Of a DNA stretch of 64,000 nt, positions 1 through 12,360 are shown in pieces. The stretch is from assembly GCA_036785705.1 (NCBI GenBank), contig JAWUZG010000084.1:16629501-16693500 (forward strand), in the 5' to 3' direction. The position numbers were made by a program, and so were the translations under genes. The notes below the pieces were generated by a model. That model ran no database searches and was not told where the DNA came from. It worked only from the letters and a program-made list of their open reading frames with translations. Numbering within the stretch: position 1 is the first letter of the stretch; every line of letters starts with the position of its first letter. The stretch comes from Acanthornis magna (taxonomy: Eukaryota; Chordata; Aves; Passeriformes; Acanthizidae).

Positions 1-3000
1 TAATATCAGATACCTTTCCTTGACAGGTAACTCTTAGACCTCTTCACTAGCAGAAATATGTTCATTCTTTTGATGGGCTTTTACTGTGTTAACCTCAAAT
101 CAGAAGCCCTCTCCTCTTGCTCTCAGAGTTTCTGAAATGGCCATGTACCTGCCCTTACGAATTTTCTATAGAGTGAAGCGGAAGTCAAACCAATTTTGTA
201 TTCAAAACTTACTCTGCTTACTGAGTCAGCTCAGACATATGATAGTAACAGTTTGGAATATTAGTTTTGTGATATTGATGCCTGCCACGTACAGTGAGAC
301 AGGACATGCCAAGTCTATACAGTTTTACTGTTTAATTAATAAGTTGCTGTAGGTATATTATGAATTTTTTTTTTAATGTAGAAATACATTAAATTATGAT
401 CAACATAGTAAAGCAAGATAAGTACTAAACTGATTAGTATGGTAAATGGATGTTACAATTCTTATTCTAAAATAATCTCCTAAATTTCTAGAGGAATCCA
501 AATCTAAAATCTAAGTATGTCAGATTGCATATGGTCAGATTTTAATTCGTCGCTACATATCATATACTGCTCTATGCTGATATGCAATGGACAAAAACTT
601 TGAAATTTAAAAAAATACATGGAGGACTTCTACAAGATTTCAAGATTTGCATGTTAGAAAGGTTTGTGAGGTACAATTTTCTGCTGACAAGAAATACACA
701 CAATAGTAAGAGAGAAGCATTGAATTAAATATAGTTTATTCTCCCTTATTGCTCTTTAACATATTCCACTGGGGGGAAAAAAACAAATAAACAACAAACA
801 ACTGATAACAAACTTTTCCGTATACTACTGAGTACACTCATCAGTGTTTAGCATTTTAAATCCTCAGTATCAATGCTGACAATATCACTGAGTCAAATAT
901 TATGGCTAGATATCCAAATGCTGAATAACTGCATGACTAAATACATCTGTGTTCATTAAGGCTAAATCAATGATAATCAAAATTCTTGTTTGTGCAGCAA
1001 ACAAACTGCTCCTAGAATTATGGAAAATTTTAGATCTTCACAAGTTCTTCTGTTTTCATACAGCATTATGTGTTATCAGTTCTGTTGCAGGACTTGTTTT
1101 GAGAGATCAGACATGATGAGTGGAACTGACTCAGACTGAGACATGCATCTGTGTCTGAAATGACAACCACACACTCTTGCTATATTTTCTTGGTGGGTTG
1201 TTTTTTTTTTTTTTTTTTTAATATGAAGATAATGAGCAGAATTTAAACTCTAATTACCTAAACTTGAATCATTGATTTTACATATCTAGAAATATTGCTA
1301 CAAAATGACACAAAGATAAAAAAGGATAACAAGTGCATCTCCTGTGTCACACTGAAACACTTTGGCTAGATCTAACCTATTATCTATTTATTGCACATAT
1401 CCTCATGTACCACAGAATGACTCACAGAGCTAAAATAATAATTTTAAAAATATCTGCATTTCATGCTGGATTGACAGCCCTGGAGACTTAAATTTTCTCC
1501 TCATCCACAGTGCACAAACAGTGTCAGTAGCTGTACTACTAGCTCGTTCTCATCACCACCCACTTGGAAGAGACTATTGTTAAAGGTAAAAGATTTCTTA
1601 ACTTTACATGATAATGCCTACAGCTTTGAGTCATATATGGCCTCTTTTGAAGGATTGATAAGCACCTGCATTTCAAACTGACTTTCAAAGAAATCAAGGG
1701 CAACTCCAATCTTTAAAAAAAATTAAGGGCAACTTGAATATATGGAAAGAGAAAAGACAAAATGTACTGAAGTGATGCACCTCAGATTCTGGGATCCCAA
1801 ATTAGCAGACATCTTGCAAATAAAAATAAATATTTTGTTTCTTAAATAAGATCCAAAACAAATTCAGTCAAGTAATGGCAATTAAATACATAATAAACCA
1901 AACTTGGAGGAAAACATATAATAAGATTTTTGAAAGGATATTTCAGTAAGAAGAAACTTATTATATAAATTTTGCAACTATGTGGAAGACTTAAACATCA
2001 GAATATATATTTTATCAGTTAGTTCAACTTATGAATCACCTAGATTGATTATTTAACATGTGGGCAATTTTTTGTTCACTGGTAAGTGAATAAGAGACTG
2101 TGGATCAAAACTTTACTGAGTATTTCACTGAGATCAAGAGAAGCATAAAAAAATAATGCAGTGCAATCAAGTACAAGCCCAACTTCAATCACCTAATGTA
2201 ACAAAGACTCACAAGTTTTCAGTAATTTTCAGACTGAAGCTTCCTCTCTTTTGCTACTATGCTAAACTCAACACGTCATTCACATAAGCAAATGATCTGG
2301 TATCACTCTCTTAAAATTGTGGACAAAAATATTTTGAAGAAAAATATCTTTCCTTTATCTCAAGAACAGGAATTGCATTACTACTAAAATTTCCGTAGAG
2401 AAAATGCTGCTGTATTTATCTATTCTAAGATTAAACTTTCATTAATATAAGTATTTCAAAAATATAGTCTAATATAGATGCAAATATACATGGCATTACT
2501 GTACTGTGAAAAGGTCTTATCAAGATGGCAATCGCTCCTGTGTAAATGTGAAATGATTTAATTATAGTCCAAATGATCTAAATTGAATAGTTTCTGTTTC
2601 AAAGACTCACTTGCATGGTGCTAAGAAGCTTGGTAATTTCAGTTAGAAATAATATACAGCTGTCATGCTTTCTTTCTGAAACACACTATTATAATGAAGT
2701 TCTTAGATTATTTTCCTGTAGGGCATTATTAGTATCACACACCATACAAAATAAAAGATTAGAACAGTCTTAAAGATCTACTTACCTTTAACCATGTTTT
2801 TAGACATTCAGTCTCAAACAAGAGAAAAATTAATGGAAATATGATAATGCCTTAACAATATTGAAAACAAAAGAACTTATGATAAAAAGAAGAAACATGC
2901 AATAATTATTAAAAATCAGAAATTGTCAATAGGTATATGAATGCCAACAATCCAGAAGAATGTTCCTACAGAACAAGAACAGAATCTATAATGATTTTCT

Positions 3001-3720
3001 GGCAAGAATTGACATTTTTATGATGACCACTGTACACAAACAGGATTCATTTAATGTCAAAGCATTTCAGCAACCTAAATTCATTGTGCATTATTTATAT
3101 AAGACTTTAAGCTAGACTCATATGCCTCACAGAAAAAAACATTCAGTCTTCCTGTAACATTTATGTCCATATAAGCTCAAGCTCACACGCCTACAGAAAT
3201 ATGGTTCCATGTGTACAAGTTTGCATTACACTGACAGACAAGCCTGTGAGATCTTGGTCATTTCTAGAGGCTGAGGCTCTGAAGAAGAAGTGAAAAAGAC
3301 ATGAGAACGGAACATTATTAACTCACCAAATACTGCCATGTGTTTGTATTTAAAGTTACACCTTGACTCAGAAAAAATTGAGTCATTATTATGTGTTGAT
3401 ACACAGCTTAGTAAGGTCAAAGAAGATCTGACAACTCAATGGTACCTGCTTGGCACCTCCAAATTGTAAGTTGGAAGTGCGAGATCTTTCCTTTTAGACT
3501 CCAGATGCCAAGCACAGCTGACTGGCTGCTTTGTGATAGCACTCAAAACAGTGTAAAAAGGAATGCACAGATTTCCCATGAGTGGTTTTTGAAGTCTCTT
3601 CCCCAACTACATGAAACGTATGTGTCACATGTGTTAGACCAAGAAGAAGCTGAGGTGCCTGAGAAAGGATGGATGGACAGAATATTTATTACAATAGCTC
3701 AGTATCTGGAATTAAATCTG
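1..3720. other. Unique AT-rich DNA, no gene seen
   Basis: No repeat family, RNA gene or convincing exon is recognised here. Reading frames are short and have the composition expected of AT-rich non-coding DNA. The only structural item is a run of 19 T at 1201-1219. The 94-codon frame at 3439-3723 crosses the right edge; it has no recognisable domain and no convincing splice signals. Confidence 0.7.
1201..1219. repeat. Poly-T run (19 T)
   Basis: Uninterrupted run of 19 T directly after a GGTGGGTTG stretch. No transposon body is recognised beside it, so it is called only as a homopolymer. Confidence 0.9.
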
Positions 3721-3752
3721 TAATTCCTTTTAATTCCTTAATTCCTTTTAAT
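3721..3752. repeat. Short tandem repeat, ATTCCTT units
   Basis: Three successive copies of an ATTCCTT(TTA) unit with slightly different spacing. It is followed by a TATAAAAAG string that looks like a TATA box, but nothing else supports a promoter there. Confidence 0.7.
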
Positions 3753-3936
3753 AGTATAAAAAGACCTGAGACTCCATCAGTGTCCTGCCTTCCTGGGCTC
3801 TGAAGAGTGTGCTGGAGGGGCTACTAGTTGTAAACATCACAAGGAAGGTATAGATGGGGAATGACCACTTGAAAATACCCAAGAGACTGTTTGCTATCTG
3901 TACCTGGGAGAGTTGTGACAGTTTCTGACTCTCCAC

Positions 3937-3964
3937 TTTTTTTTTTTTTTTTTTTGGGGGGGGG
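3937..3964. repeat. T19-G9 homopolymer pair
   Basis: A run of 19 T is followed immediately by 9 G and then GAGGAAG. It generates artificial K-rich or F/G-rich reading frames on both strands (3748-4082), which are therefore not annotated as genes. Confidence 0.9.
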
Positions 3965-4676
3965 AGGAAGATTGTATGGGGAGGGCAATGGGACAAGAAC
4001 AGGGATATTTGTCAGCAGCAAAAGGGCTGATCCTCCAGTGAAGAAAATCAAAAATATAAGAAATGTGACTAATTATGATTAAGAAACCTGCTAGGCAAAT
4101 GAGACATTTTTCTGTGACTCCACACTAGTTTTGATTAGCGCATAACATTGGCTAGGACTTCTTAGAAGCCCACGAGGTTACAGGAGGAGCTGTGATAAAT
4201 ACATAGCCTATAGTCACGTGAGACATGAAAGGTAAAACTGCAGAGGTAAAACACAAGGAAAGAACTATGAGGCAGCTCAGGATTTAAGACAAAAAACACA
4301 GATGTGATAAAATGTATAAATATCTGAGGGCAAAACCAGAGCTAGAACACAGCAATATAGGAACATCAAAAAAAACAGTAGCAGCTGACCCTTCCCCATC
4401 CCCAAGTGCCTCATTAAGGGGGATGAACCATGTTAGTGGTTAGCCTAAGCTTACTGCTAATTCTAGTTACTTCCTTCATGGCTCAGTAAACAAATCACTG
4501 CTTTTTACTTTTAAATGGAGCATATCCTGCTTGCCCTCTCTTTGTCTAGAGCAAAAGCCATCCAGACTGGTGCAGAGTGAGACACCATCTGCAATGGACC
4601 TTTACCTGCTCTCGTGTCACAAATTATATCGGTCTATCCACGGCATGCCTCACATGGAAAACACTTTAATCACTCA

Positions 4677-4709
4677 TAATTCCATTGTAATTCCATCGTA
4701 ATTCCATCC
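4677..4709. repeat. Three-copy 11-bp tandem repeat
   Basis: Three head-to-tail copies of TAATTCCATYS with an exact 11-bp period at 4677-4687, 4688-4698 and 4699-4709. Copies differ only in the last two bases. A small minisatellite produced by local duplication. Confidence 0.9.
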
Positions 4710-6003
4710 CAAATTTTTACAGTAACTGCACTATATTGATGAAAATGGTAGTATAATTTTTGCAGATTAAGTTGTTGCAGGATAAATATCTAATGAAACT
4801 GATTTTCATTACTTGAGCCAATACAAACTCAATGGTGCAACACAAAATGTACAAGAATAACTAAAAATCTAAGACATTTTTCTACTGCTACATTGTTTAT
4901 TTTCTTTTTTGCTTGAATTACTAGAGGAACACTTGGAAAGAAGGAACAAATATGGATTTTTGCTTTTACTCTAAAACATACAATTTAATAGTATTTTCAA
5001 AAAGTGTGAATCTCTATATTTTGCATGCTGTTCTTCCTTTTCACTGAAACTAACAAAAGACATTATGAAAACTCAAATTCGAATCACTTATTTGGACAAA
5101 GCACATATTTAAATGTTCAGCAATTCTCTTCTACTGTCAGAAGACAAAAGGCTTACAATTTTCTCCCATATAATACCTTTTAAATTGTGAGAATGTCATC
5201 ATGCTCTTTAAAGGGCAGGAGAGAAAGGGCTGGGGAGAAGCACATAATTCCAGTTCTATATCCCAGCACTGAAATGGATTGCTGCCAAATGTAAACATAC
5301 TTAATTCATGTCTTGTTATAACAGAAGATGAAGGCCAGTTGTTAGATACATTTATGGCACCCTACAAATGTTGGCAGCATTTTATAGTGCTGTCATATTC
5401 AGAAAAGCGATAACAGAAAACATGACATTTAATACAATTGCTCCCTTCCTATCTACAGAGAAATATCTCAACCACTTTTAACAGTAATTTTCTGATTCTC
5501 TGAACTTTGCATAGCAAATACCAGTACTGGAGAGTAAAGTCTGTTGTACTAAGCTTCCTCTCCTGAAATCATCCACACTATTGTCAACTAAGTTGTGAGA
5601 ACAGTTCTGTGAGCAGAACAGTGGGATGGGGGCTGGCAAGGAGCAGTGAACATTATGAAAACATGATCTGGTAACTCCAACAGGTGAAACATTAGTACTT
5701 GCAAAATACTCAGAACAGAAATAAGAACTACACAGTGATTCCTGTATTTTGAACGCTCATTTAAAACTTCAATAAAAATATATCAAAATGTCTAACAGTA
5801 TTTTAGAGAGATTCTAGCTAAGTATAAACAATCTCCTTTTTTTTTTTTTTCTTTTCCTTCCCAACTTCAAATTATAACCTAAATTAACAACACATAAGAA
5901 TCTTCACAGGAGTTTGACCAACTCTACAAATGACAGAAATACACCCAAACCATCTTTGTAGTTCTCGGTCACCATTTAAAGCCAATGCACAGAAAAAGAA
6001 AAC
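4710..6003. other. Unique AT-rich DNA
   Basis: No gene or repeat family recognised apart from a T14 run at 5837-5850. Frames around 5884-6210 on the minus strand run into the neighbouring LTR and are not protein-like. Confidence 0.65.
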
Positions 6004-6564
6004 TGTGCTGGTTTTGGTTGGGGCAGAGTTCATTTTCTTCCTGGTAGCTAGTATGGGGCTGTGTTTTGGGTTTGTGCTGAACACAGGGTTGATAGTACAG
6101 AGAAGCTTTTGTTTTTTGCTGAGTGGCCCTTGCACAGTCTCCTTTTCTGCTTCTCCCCAGCAAGGAGGCTGCGGATGCGTAAGTATCTGGGAGAGGGCAC
6201 AGCTGACCACGGGGATATTCCAGATCTTATGGTGTCATGCTCAGCATATAAACCTGGGGAAAGAGGAAGGGAGTGGGGGGACATTTGCAGCGACGGTGTT
6301 TGTTTACCCCAGTAACCTGATGAGGTTGCACCATGGGGTTGCACCTGATGGGGGGCCCTGCTTCCCTGGAGACGGTTGAACACCTGTCTGTCTGTAGGAA
6401 GCAGTGTATTAATTCCCTGTTTTTACTGTTTGGGAGGACAGCTTTTGCTTTACCTATTAAACTGTCTTTATCTCAACCCACAAGTTTTCCTCCTTTTATT
6501 CTTCTGAATCTCTCCCACATGCCTTTGTGTGAGGCTTAGTTGCCAGCTGGGGCTAAACCACCAC
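6004..6564 (+). mobile_element. Avian endogenous retrovirus solo LTR
   Basis: The block opens with TGTGCTGGTTTTGG and closes with GGGGCTAAACCACCAC. These are the ends I know from a very abundant songbird ERV LTR family. Inside are, in order, GTAGCTAGTATGGGGCTG, a TATA-like CATATAAACC at about 6245, and the U5-type segment TATTAAACTGTCTTTATCT near 6455. About 560 bp is a usual LTR length. No gag, pol or env and no second LTR are visible in the window, so this is a solo LTR left by recombination or an isolated fragment. The 149-codon plus frame (5930-6379) and the 111-codon minus frame across it are LTR sequence, not genes. The 3' edge is fixed only to within about 5 bp, and no clear target-site duplication was found. 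Confidence 0.85.
6247..6252 (+). promoter_or_regulatory. LTR TATA box candidate
   Basis: TATAAA lies about 245 bp into the LTR, where the U3 promoter of this LTR type sits. Activity of this old copy is not known. Confidence 0.4.
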
Positions 6565-6640
6565 CCAAACAAGCAAAAAAACCCAAACAACAACAACAAC
6601 ATCAACAAATCCAACCAAGAAAAAACAAACAAGCACTAAT
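6565..6640. repeat. A/C-rich low-complexity tract
   Basis: Directly after the LTR lies an A/C-rich stretch containing five CAA triplets near 6582-6600 and several CAAAC units. It may hide the right target-site copy of the LTR insertion. Confidence 0.7.
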
Positions 6641-9600
6641 GAATTGCATTGCCCGCTGTTAATGACCATTGACCACAACTACTCACTTCTAAACGAAACT
6701 GCTATGTAAGGAATGTGTCGGTTTTGTGCTGAAGCCTTCAGGTTCTATTAAATATAACAACATAAAAAACAGCAGCATCCCTGATTATATGATGTAATGT
6801 CCCAGAAATCACAAGTAGAACATATATTATAAAGTACTTAGTACCTTCATAGACTGCCACGATTCAGGATGATCTGAAAATTCCCTGCAGAAATTTTTAC
6901 TACAATCAGTGATTCTTTGGAAACTGCAAATCTACTTCCTTTCTGCCAGAATCCAACTATTTCATCTAATTTTGCACTAAGAACTATAATTATGTTTTTT
7001 CTATATGTAATGCGTAGCCCAGACTGTACCCAATGAATAGACTCCCTTTAACGGGAAAACCAAAATATTGTATGAATCAAAGGAAGAGGTAGCCTCTAAC
7101 TTGCCCCTCTCATCTAATACTGGACAAAAATGTTCCATAAAAACATTCTGTACTCCATAGGGATTTATTTGATTTTTTTTAATCTTGAGTTATTTAGAGG
7201 TACATACTCTATGGAAAGGACATTTCACCATCAAAAAAACCTTAATCTTGACATGACCTTAGATTATCAAAATTCAATAAAATAATTTAAACTTTTTGTC
7301 AGATCTGCACTTTTCAGGCTCAAATATTCAGCTAAAAAAAGACTAGAAAATTATTCATGAATGTGAACTGCATTTTTTTTAATAACAACATAACCATGTT
7401 TTAATGAGCTAAAAAAGCAATGTGATGCTTTCCCAATAACACAATCATGTAATTAAATTAGGATTAATTTTAATTTAATGCTTTTAACTTGATGGTTGCA
7501 GTACTTTCTGCTGGCCACATAATCACTTCCAGAAGATGAGAGCCTATACAGCTTTTCTTGTCTTTCTTCCAAGGTAACAATGAATTCAATTGCAATAAGC
7601 AAGACCCATACCACATATGGTCAGCATTGTGCCATTTCTTTCATTAACTCACATTCTCAGAAATGCAGTGATGGTGAGCTACTCCCTTAACTCCGCAATG
7701 TGGAGTTTCATTTCAATGCAAACTTGCATCTCACATCAAATGCCTCATTAAGCATATATGATTCATAATTTTGATTACTGTTTTAATGATCACCAGCTCT
7801 CTGTATAAATTAGTGAGCCAACAGCAGGATAAACCAGCAGTTCGATATACTAAAAATTTCACTCATTGTTTTGAAATCTGTTTCATCATCCTGCTTCTGA
7901 CTCATCCGTTTATACCATCAGATGGTAGTTCACTAACATTAACAGATGTAAAGATCTTACAAACATTAGTTTTCCATTTGGAGCTTTACCTGTCCTTTCT
8001 ATGAAATAAGTTTATATTCATTGTATTGTCTCCTCCATTTATGTTCTCCTTTCTTTTTTCCCTTCATACTTCCCAAATCTCTTTTTCAGGTTGAATGGAG
8101 TGACTTTTCTAGCCTTTTTTAGTAGAGCTCAAATACAGTTCCACTTGAGCACGAGTTCAATATCTTACGACTTGGGGAAGCTGGCAGCCTAACACTGCAC
8201 AAAGGTTATTGTCTCTTATGAAAACTGCACTTCATCTCTTGCCTAATAACATCTCAACAAAACACATCCCTGGGAAGACATAATAAAACACTGCGTATCA
8301 AAATAATGTTTAGCAGCAGCGAAGTGACTTTTCCTTAATGGATGGTGTATAACTAAAATACACAATTTTATTATTATTGAATGAAGGGGACTTCGTGACT
8401 CTTTCATTAGTACTGTTTTTGCAAATGCAACTCACTGCAAAGTACTTTCAGAAACCTGTTAAGCTTGACCAGTTGTCTTTCATATTATTCACTTTAAAAT
8501 CAATGGAATATCTTGCTGAAAAAAATCCTTTTTTCTTTTTTCTAATATGGGCAGACAGGTAAAAGGAGAAAAAGAAGCCACATACGTGACGCATACAACT
8601 CCCAATTAAAAATACTCACTTGGAAGCAAACACTGATAAAAGACTGCAGGATGTAAACTGTGCCAAACTATTCATACATTGTATTTGACATGATAGTCAC
8701 CAATTTGCCATATGATTGGCAATAGGAAAGAAAAAAAAAAATGAAGAGAAGGAAAGAAGGAAAGGAACAACTAACACATTTTTATGAAAGTCAATTTTAA
8801 TAAGGAGACACAAATTGATGATTAGAGAGGGATTTTAAAACTGTACCAGAAAAGCCAATGGAGAAATGTGGTTACTAAAGAGTGTTTTTTCCCCATGCTT
8901 GGAAAAAAGCAAAACCACAAATTCAATGTCTGACTTAAAAAATATTTTTTTCACAGCTGACTTTAGTTTTCCAGTTTGGATAAAGTGCAAAGAAGTATTT
9001 AGACTTAAGAGATTGAACCCAAACTCCATGTCAATCCAAGGCAGAGCTTCTACTGAGAATAGTATTTCTGTCAAGTTTAAATATTCTGAAAGACCTTAAT
9101 CAAGCTTTCTTCTACTTCAGAGCATTTACAACCTGGTTTTCTTTTTTTTACACAGAGACTAAGAACTGTCTTCTAAAGTCTGTCTTGCAAAATATAAGTA
9201 TACACCATTAAAATGTTTCAATGTCTGTGTAAGAAGGAAAGAAGCACGTTCAAAACCAAAATTTGTCAGCTGTTAAAAGTTCTTCCTTTGTGAGTAGATA
9301 CTTTAACTTCCAGATTAAATACTTTGCATGACATGAATGCATCCTTTGTCTCCTTATGTACCTAAGTTCATGAAAACATTAGAGTGGCTGGGGATGAATC
9401 GCTTCTCTTCAGCTGTGACATCAATTAAGTCAGGCTGAGTGGGGCAACAGCATCTTTGCTTGAGGTTAAAATGGTTGTAAAACATCCATTCAAAATAAAA
9501 TTAGCAACATTAATGCAATTAGAGACTCCTTTTATTTAGTGCTTCTTTTGTTTCAGGATGTAAAACCAAAAAATGTAAAAGAAAAAATTGAAGTACTAAT

Positions 9601-10530
9601 GAAAAACATATGGTATAATATTTGTTTGTGGCAGAAGTGATGCTTAATTAATCTCCTATTACTCACTATTACCAGTACAACACATCTGTAAAATGACACT
9701 GGTTTTGATGAAAAAGCATACCCTTAGAAGTGAAATAGCATAACAATTAATCTAGATCAGAAAAAGTCACTTCAGTCTGCAAATATTCACCTCAGGATTC
9801 AATCTGTACAGTGCAAATAGTTTTACAGATACCTAAACTTACAGGTACAATTACCTAAACACGTTACTGTGCTTAAGTACGAACCTACTTTTTAATTTAA
9901 ATCAAAAGAGGTTGAAATTTGGTTTTGGTCAAACAATTGCAAAAAGCCCCTATGACTGTACAGCCTTCTGTTTTCCACCCTAACAACCTCCTTGCTACAG
10001 CTTTCCAGCTCCCAAGAGAAGTAATACATAGACAACGCTCCTCTGCTGTCACAGCAAACTGCTGCATGGAAGCACATGGTGTGTTTAAACTCAAACCCAC
10101 ACAAACTACATTAAACTGCTTCTCAGGTTAACTGAATAATCTGTCCTATGGCCCAAGAGATGAGGGGACAGAGGGTCAAAAATACAGCTTAAAGCAGGAA
10201 AATCTTAACTGAAGTCCCTGTCAGTTTCTGTAGCGATCACTTGGCCATCATCCACTTGTCCTCATGATCTAGTAATAACTTGGGTTGACCACTATACACC
10301 TTATGATAACTACATACAGCATAACAATTAGAAATATAGTAGATTTTACAATCTAATATATTCGTTACATATTTACTTATTATTTATGCTATCTAAATAA
10401 CAACGTACAAAAATAATATCATTTACATAAAATAATTTTGAATTATCAATAATACTATTAATATTATTTAATTACATAATAATATTAGTTGATAAAATTT
10501 ACAGAAAATTATTTACACACGTGTGAGAGA
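6641..10530. other. Unique AT-rich DNA
   Basis: No recognised repeats or genes over almost 4 kb. Frames of 60-80 codons at 7771-8004, 8377-8562 and 8835-9099 lack domain signatures and overlap each other on opposite strands. 10320-10510 is exceptionally A+T-rich, composed largely of AATA/TTAT words. Confidence 0.65.
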
Positions 10531-10965
10531 TCTATAGAGTAACCTGAGTCAAAAGGGATCCCCAAGGACCACCTGGTCCAACTTCTGACCCTGGACAGGA
10601 CACCCCTAAGAGTCACACCATGTGCCGAGAGCATTACCCAAACACTTCTTGAGCTCTGTCAGGCTGGTGCTGTGACCACTTCCCTGGGGAGGCTGTTCCA
10701 GTGGCCAGACACCCTCTGGGCGGAAAACCTTTTCCTAATATCCAACTCAACCTCCCCGACACAGTTTATCGTGACACTTCCTCCCTCACACTGGTCACCA
10801 GAGAGAACAGATCAGTGCCTGCCACTCCGATTTCCCTTGTGAGGAAGCTCCAGACCCCACTGATGTCACCGCTCAGTCTCCTTTTCTCCAGGCTGAGCAG
10901 ACCAAGTGATCTCAACCTCCTCATTTGGTTTCCCCACCATCATTCACCACGTCACCAGCCACTGA
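10531..10965 (-). mobile_element. CR1 LINE 3' fragment (first)
   Basis: On the plus strand this reads as the reverse complement of a CR1 3' end. Landmarks are AAGGACCACCTGGTCCAAC near 10565, CACTTCCCTGGGGAGGCTG near 10677, CTTTTCCTAATATCCAACTC near 10730 and CTCCTTTTCTCCAGGCTGA near 10878. About 430 bp is kept, typical of the severe 5' truncation of avian CR1. The element is oriented right to left, with its 3' end at the low coordinate. The 94-codon plus-strand frame at 10701-10985 is antisense CR1, not a gene. The terminal 8-bp tail repeats are lost or decayed. Confidence 0.9.
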
Positions 10966-11712
10966 AGATGATCTCTGATACATAAGGCAAGAACCTCAAG
11001 TAGTTGACTCCACATCACCTATTGTTAATACTACTTTGCATAGCTTTTTCTCTTCAAAACTCTTTTGGCATTATGCAATATGTTTGATTAATAGTTGAGG
11101 GATTCAGCCCTGCAAGCAAATGTCATGACAAACCCTGCTAGCATAAGTTCTCTAAATCAGATACAATAAAAGTAATATATTAAACACTGTGTGCAGTAAA
11201 TAAGTTTCATTCTTCAAGGTGACGCATTGTACTTGTCCTAAGGTTTGATATGCAATAATGCAGATACTAAAGCAAGTGCACATCATGATTTTCTTACCGG
11301 TACACTTCAACAAAGTGCAGTAATGCCACATGACACAACATTTTATTTTAGTCCCACTTAAAAACAATGCATTATTTAATTACAGTAAATTTTAGAAACA
11401 GCTAAAAATATAACATCACTCAAGAGTAAAGTAACTACAGTCAATAAGCAAGAATTATTTCCACCAGCTTTCAAAAATATCTATTCTCTCATGAAACACA
11501 GTGCGTAGAGATATAAAATTCAGTATGGTTATATACCAACGTGACATATATCTTCAGTATATAGAGGGAATTATAATGCACAAGAGAGGTAAGCAGGAGT
11601 GAGTTATACATCTCTTGATAAATGAAGATTAATGTTGCGGAGCTAAGATAACGTGTATTATAATGATATAAAAATAACAATAGTTCCTACCGCTATGGTG
11701 TCTTTTATCTGT
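10966..11712. other. Unique AT-rich DNA
   Basis: About 750 bp between a CR1 and an old SINE. Two minus frames (11152-11367 and 11489-11680) have no recognisable features. Confidence 0.6.
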
Positions 11713-11862
11713 GGAGCTCAAAGCACTCCACAAGCACTAATTGAAACAACATTCCTGCAAGGTGGGTACATTTTATTGTCTGGGTTCTACAAATTGGAAA
11801 ATGAGGGCACAAATAATTAAAACAGCTTGCCCCAGGTCACAGGGCAAGCCATCAGCTAAACC
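11713..11862 (-). mobile_element. MIR-like (CORE-SINE) ancient SINE remnant
   Basis: The plus strand carries the reverse complement of a MIR-type SINE. It reads AAAGCACTCCACAAGCACTA, then GCAAGGTGGGTACATTTTAT, AAATTGGAAAATGAGGGCAC and CTTGCCCCAGGTCACAGGGC. These blocks occur in the order expected for the antisense of the MIR 3' half and CORE region. Strong divergence and internal gaps fit an amniote-age insertion. MIR is recognised by pattern rather than alignment score. A related amniote tRNA-SINE is the main alternative. Confidence 0.7.
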
Positions 11863-12059
11863 AAAAATACAACTTTCAACTTAAAGTTCCCAGTTTTAAT
11901 TCTTCTTTAATCCTATGTGCACAACAGTAATACAAATCAAAACTCCTAACAAAGCACATATTCTGTTGTTCAAATCAATGGCAGTATTGCTGCTTTCATT
12001 GGTAGAAGTTCAACTGCATCACTAAACAATACCAAAGTTATGCTAACATCTTAACACAT

Positions 12060-12360
12060 AAAATGGACAATCTCCAGATGGCTCCTGAAAATCTCCTGAG
12101 AGAGAAACTCCATTACCTCCTTTTCCAGTGCTTCAACCTATTCCAGTGCTGTTTCAGAAGTTCTAAGGGAATTTCCTGTGTTCCAGTTTGTGCCCATTGC
12201 CTCTGGTCCTCTTACTTGGCAATGCTGAAAAGAGCATGTCTCTGTCTACTTTACAGTCTCCTTTAAGGTATTCATAGGCATTAATAAATTTCCCTCCTGA
12301 AGCTTGTGTTCTCCAGGCTAAGCAGTCCCAACTCTCTCAGCCTTGGATCACTTTAACCAT
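12060..12360 (-). mobile_element. CR1 LINE 3' fragment (second)
   Basis: The plus strand contains the antisense of a CR1 3' region: TGTTCCAGTTTGTGCCCATT near 12180 followed by GCCTCTGGTCCT, then GTGTTCTCCAGGCTAAGCAG near 12306 and CCCAACTCTCTCAGCCTTGG. It is from a different CR1 subfamily and is more decayed than the copy at 10531. The 67-codon plus frame at 12063-12266 is antisense to it. The left boundary is approximate. Confidence 0.85.

Noticed and set aside
3439..3723. 94-codon plus frame with acidic C-terminal part
   Set aside because: No domain, no strong splice pair; it ends in a tandem repeat. Left as background.
5884..6539. Frames of 84-149 codons on both strands
   Set aside because: They lie largely within the solo LTR; this LTR family is non-coding.
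10701..10985. 94-codon plus frame
   Set aside because: Antisense of a CR1 3' fragment.
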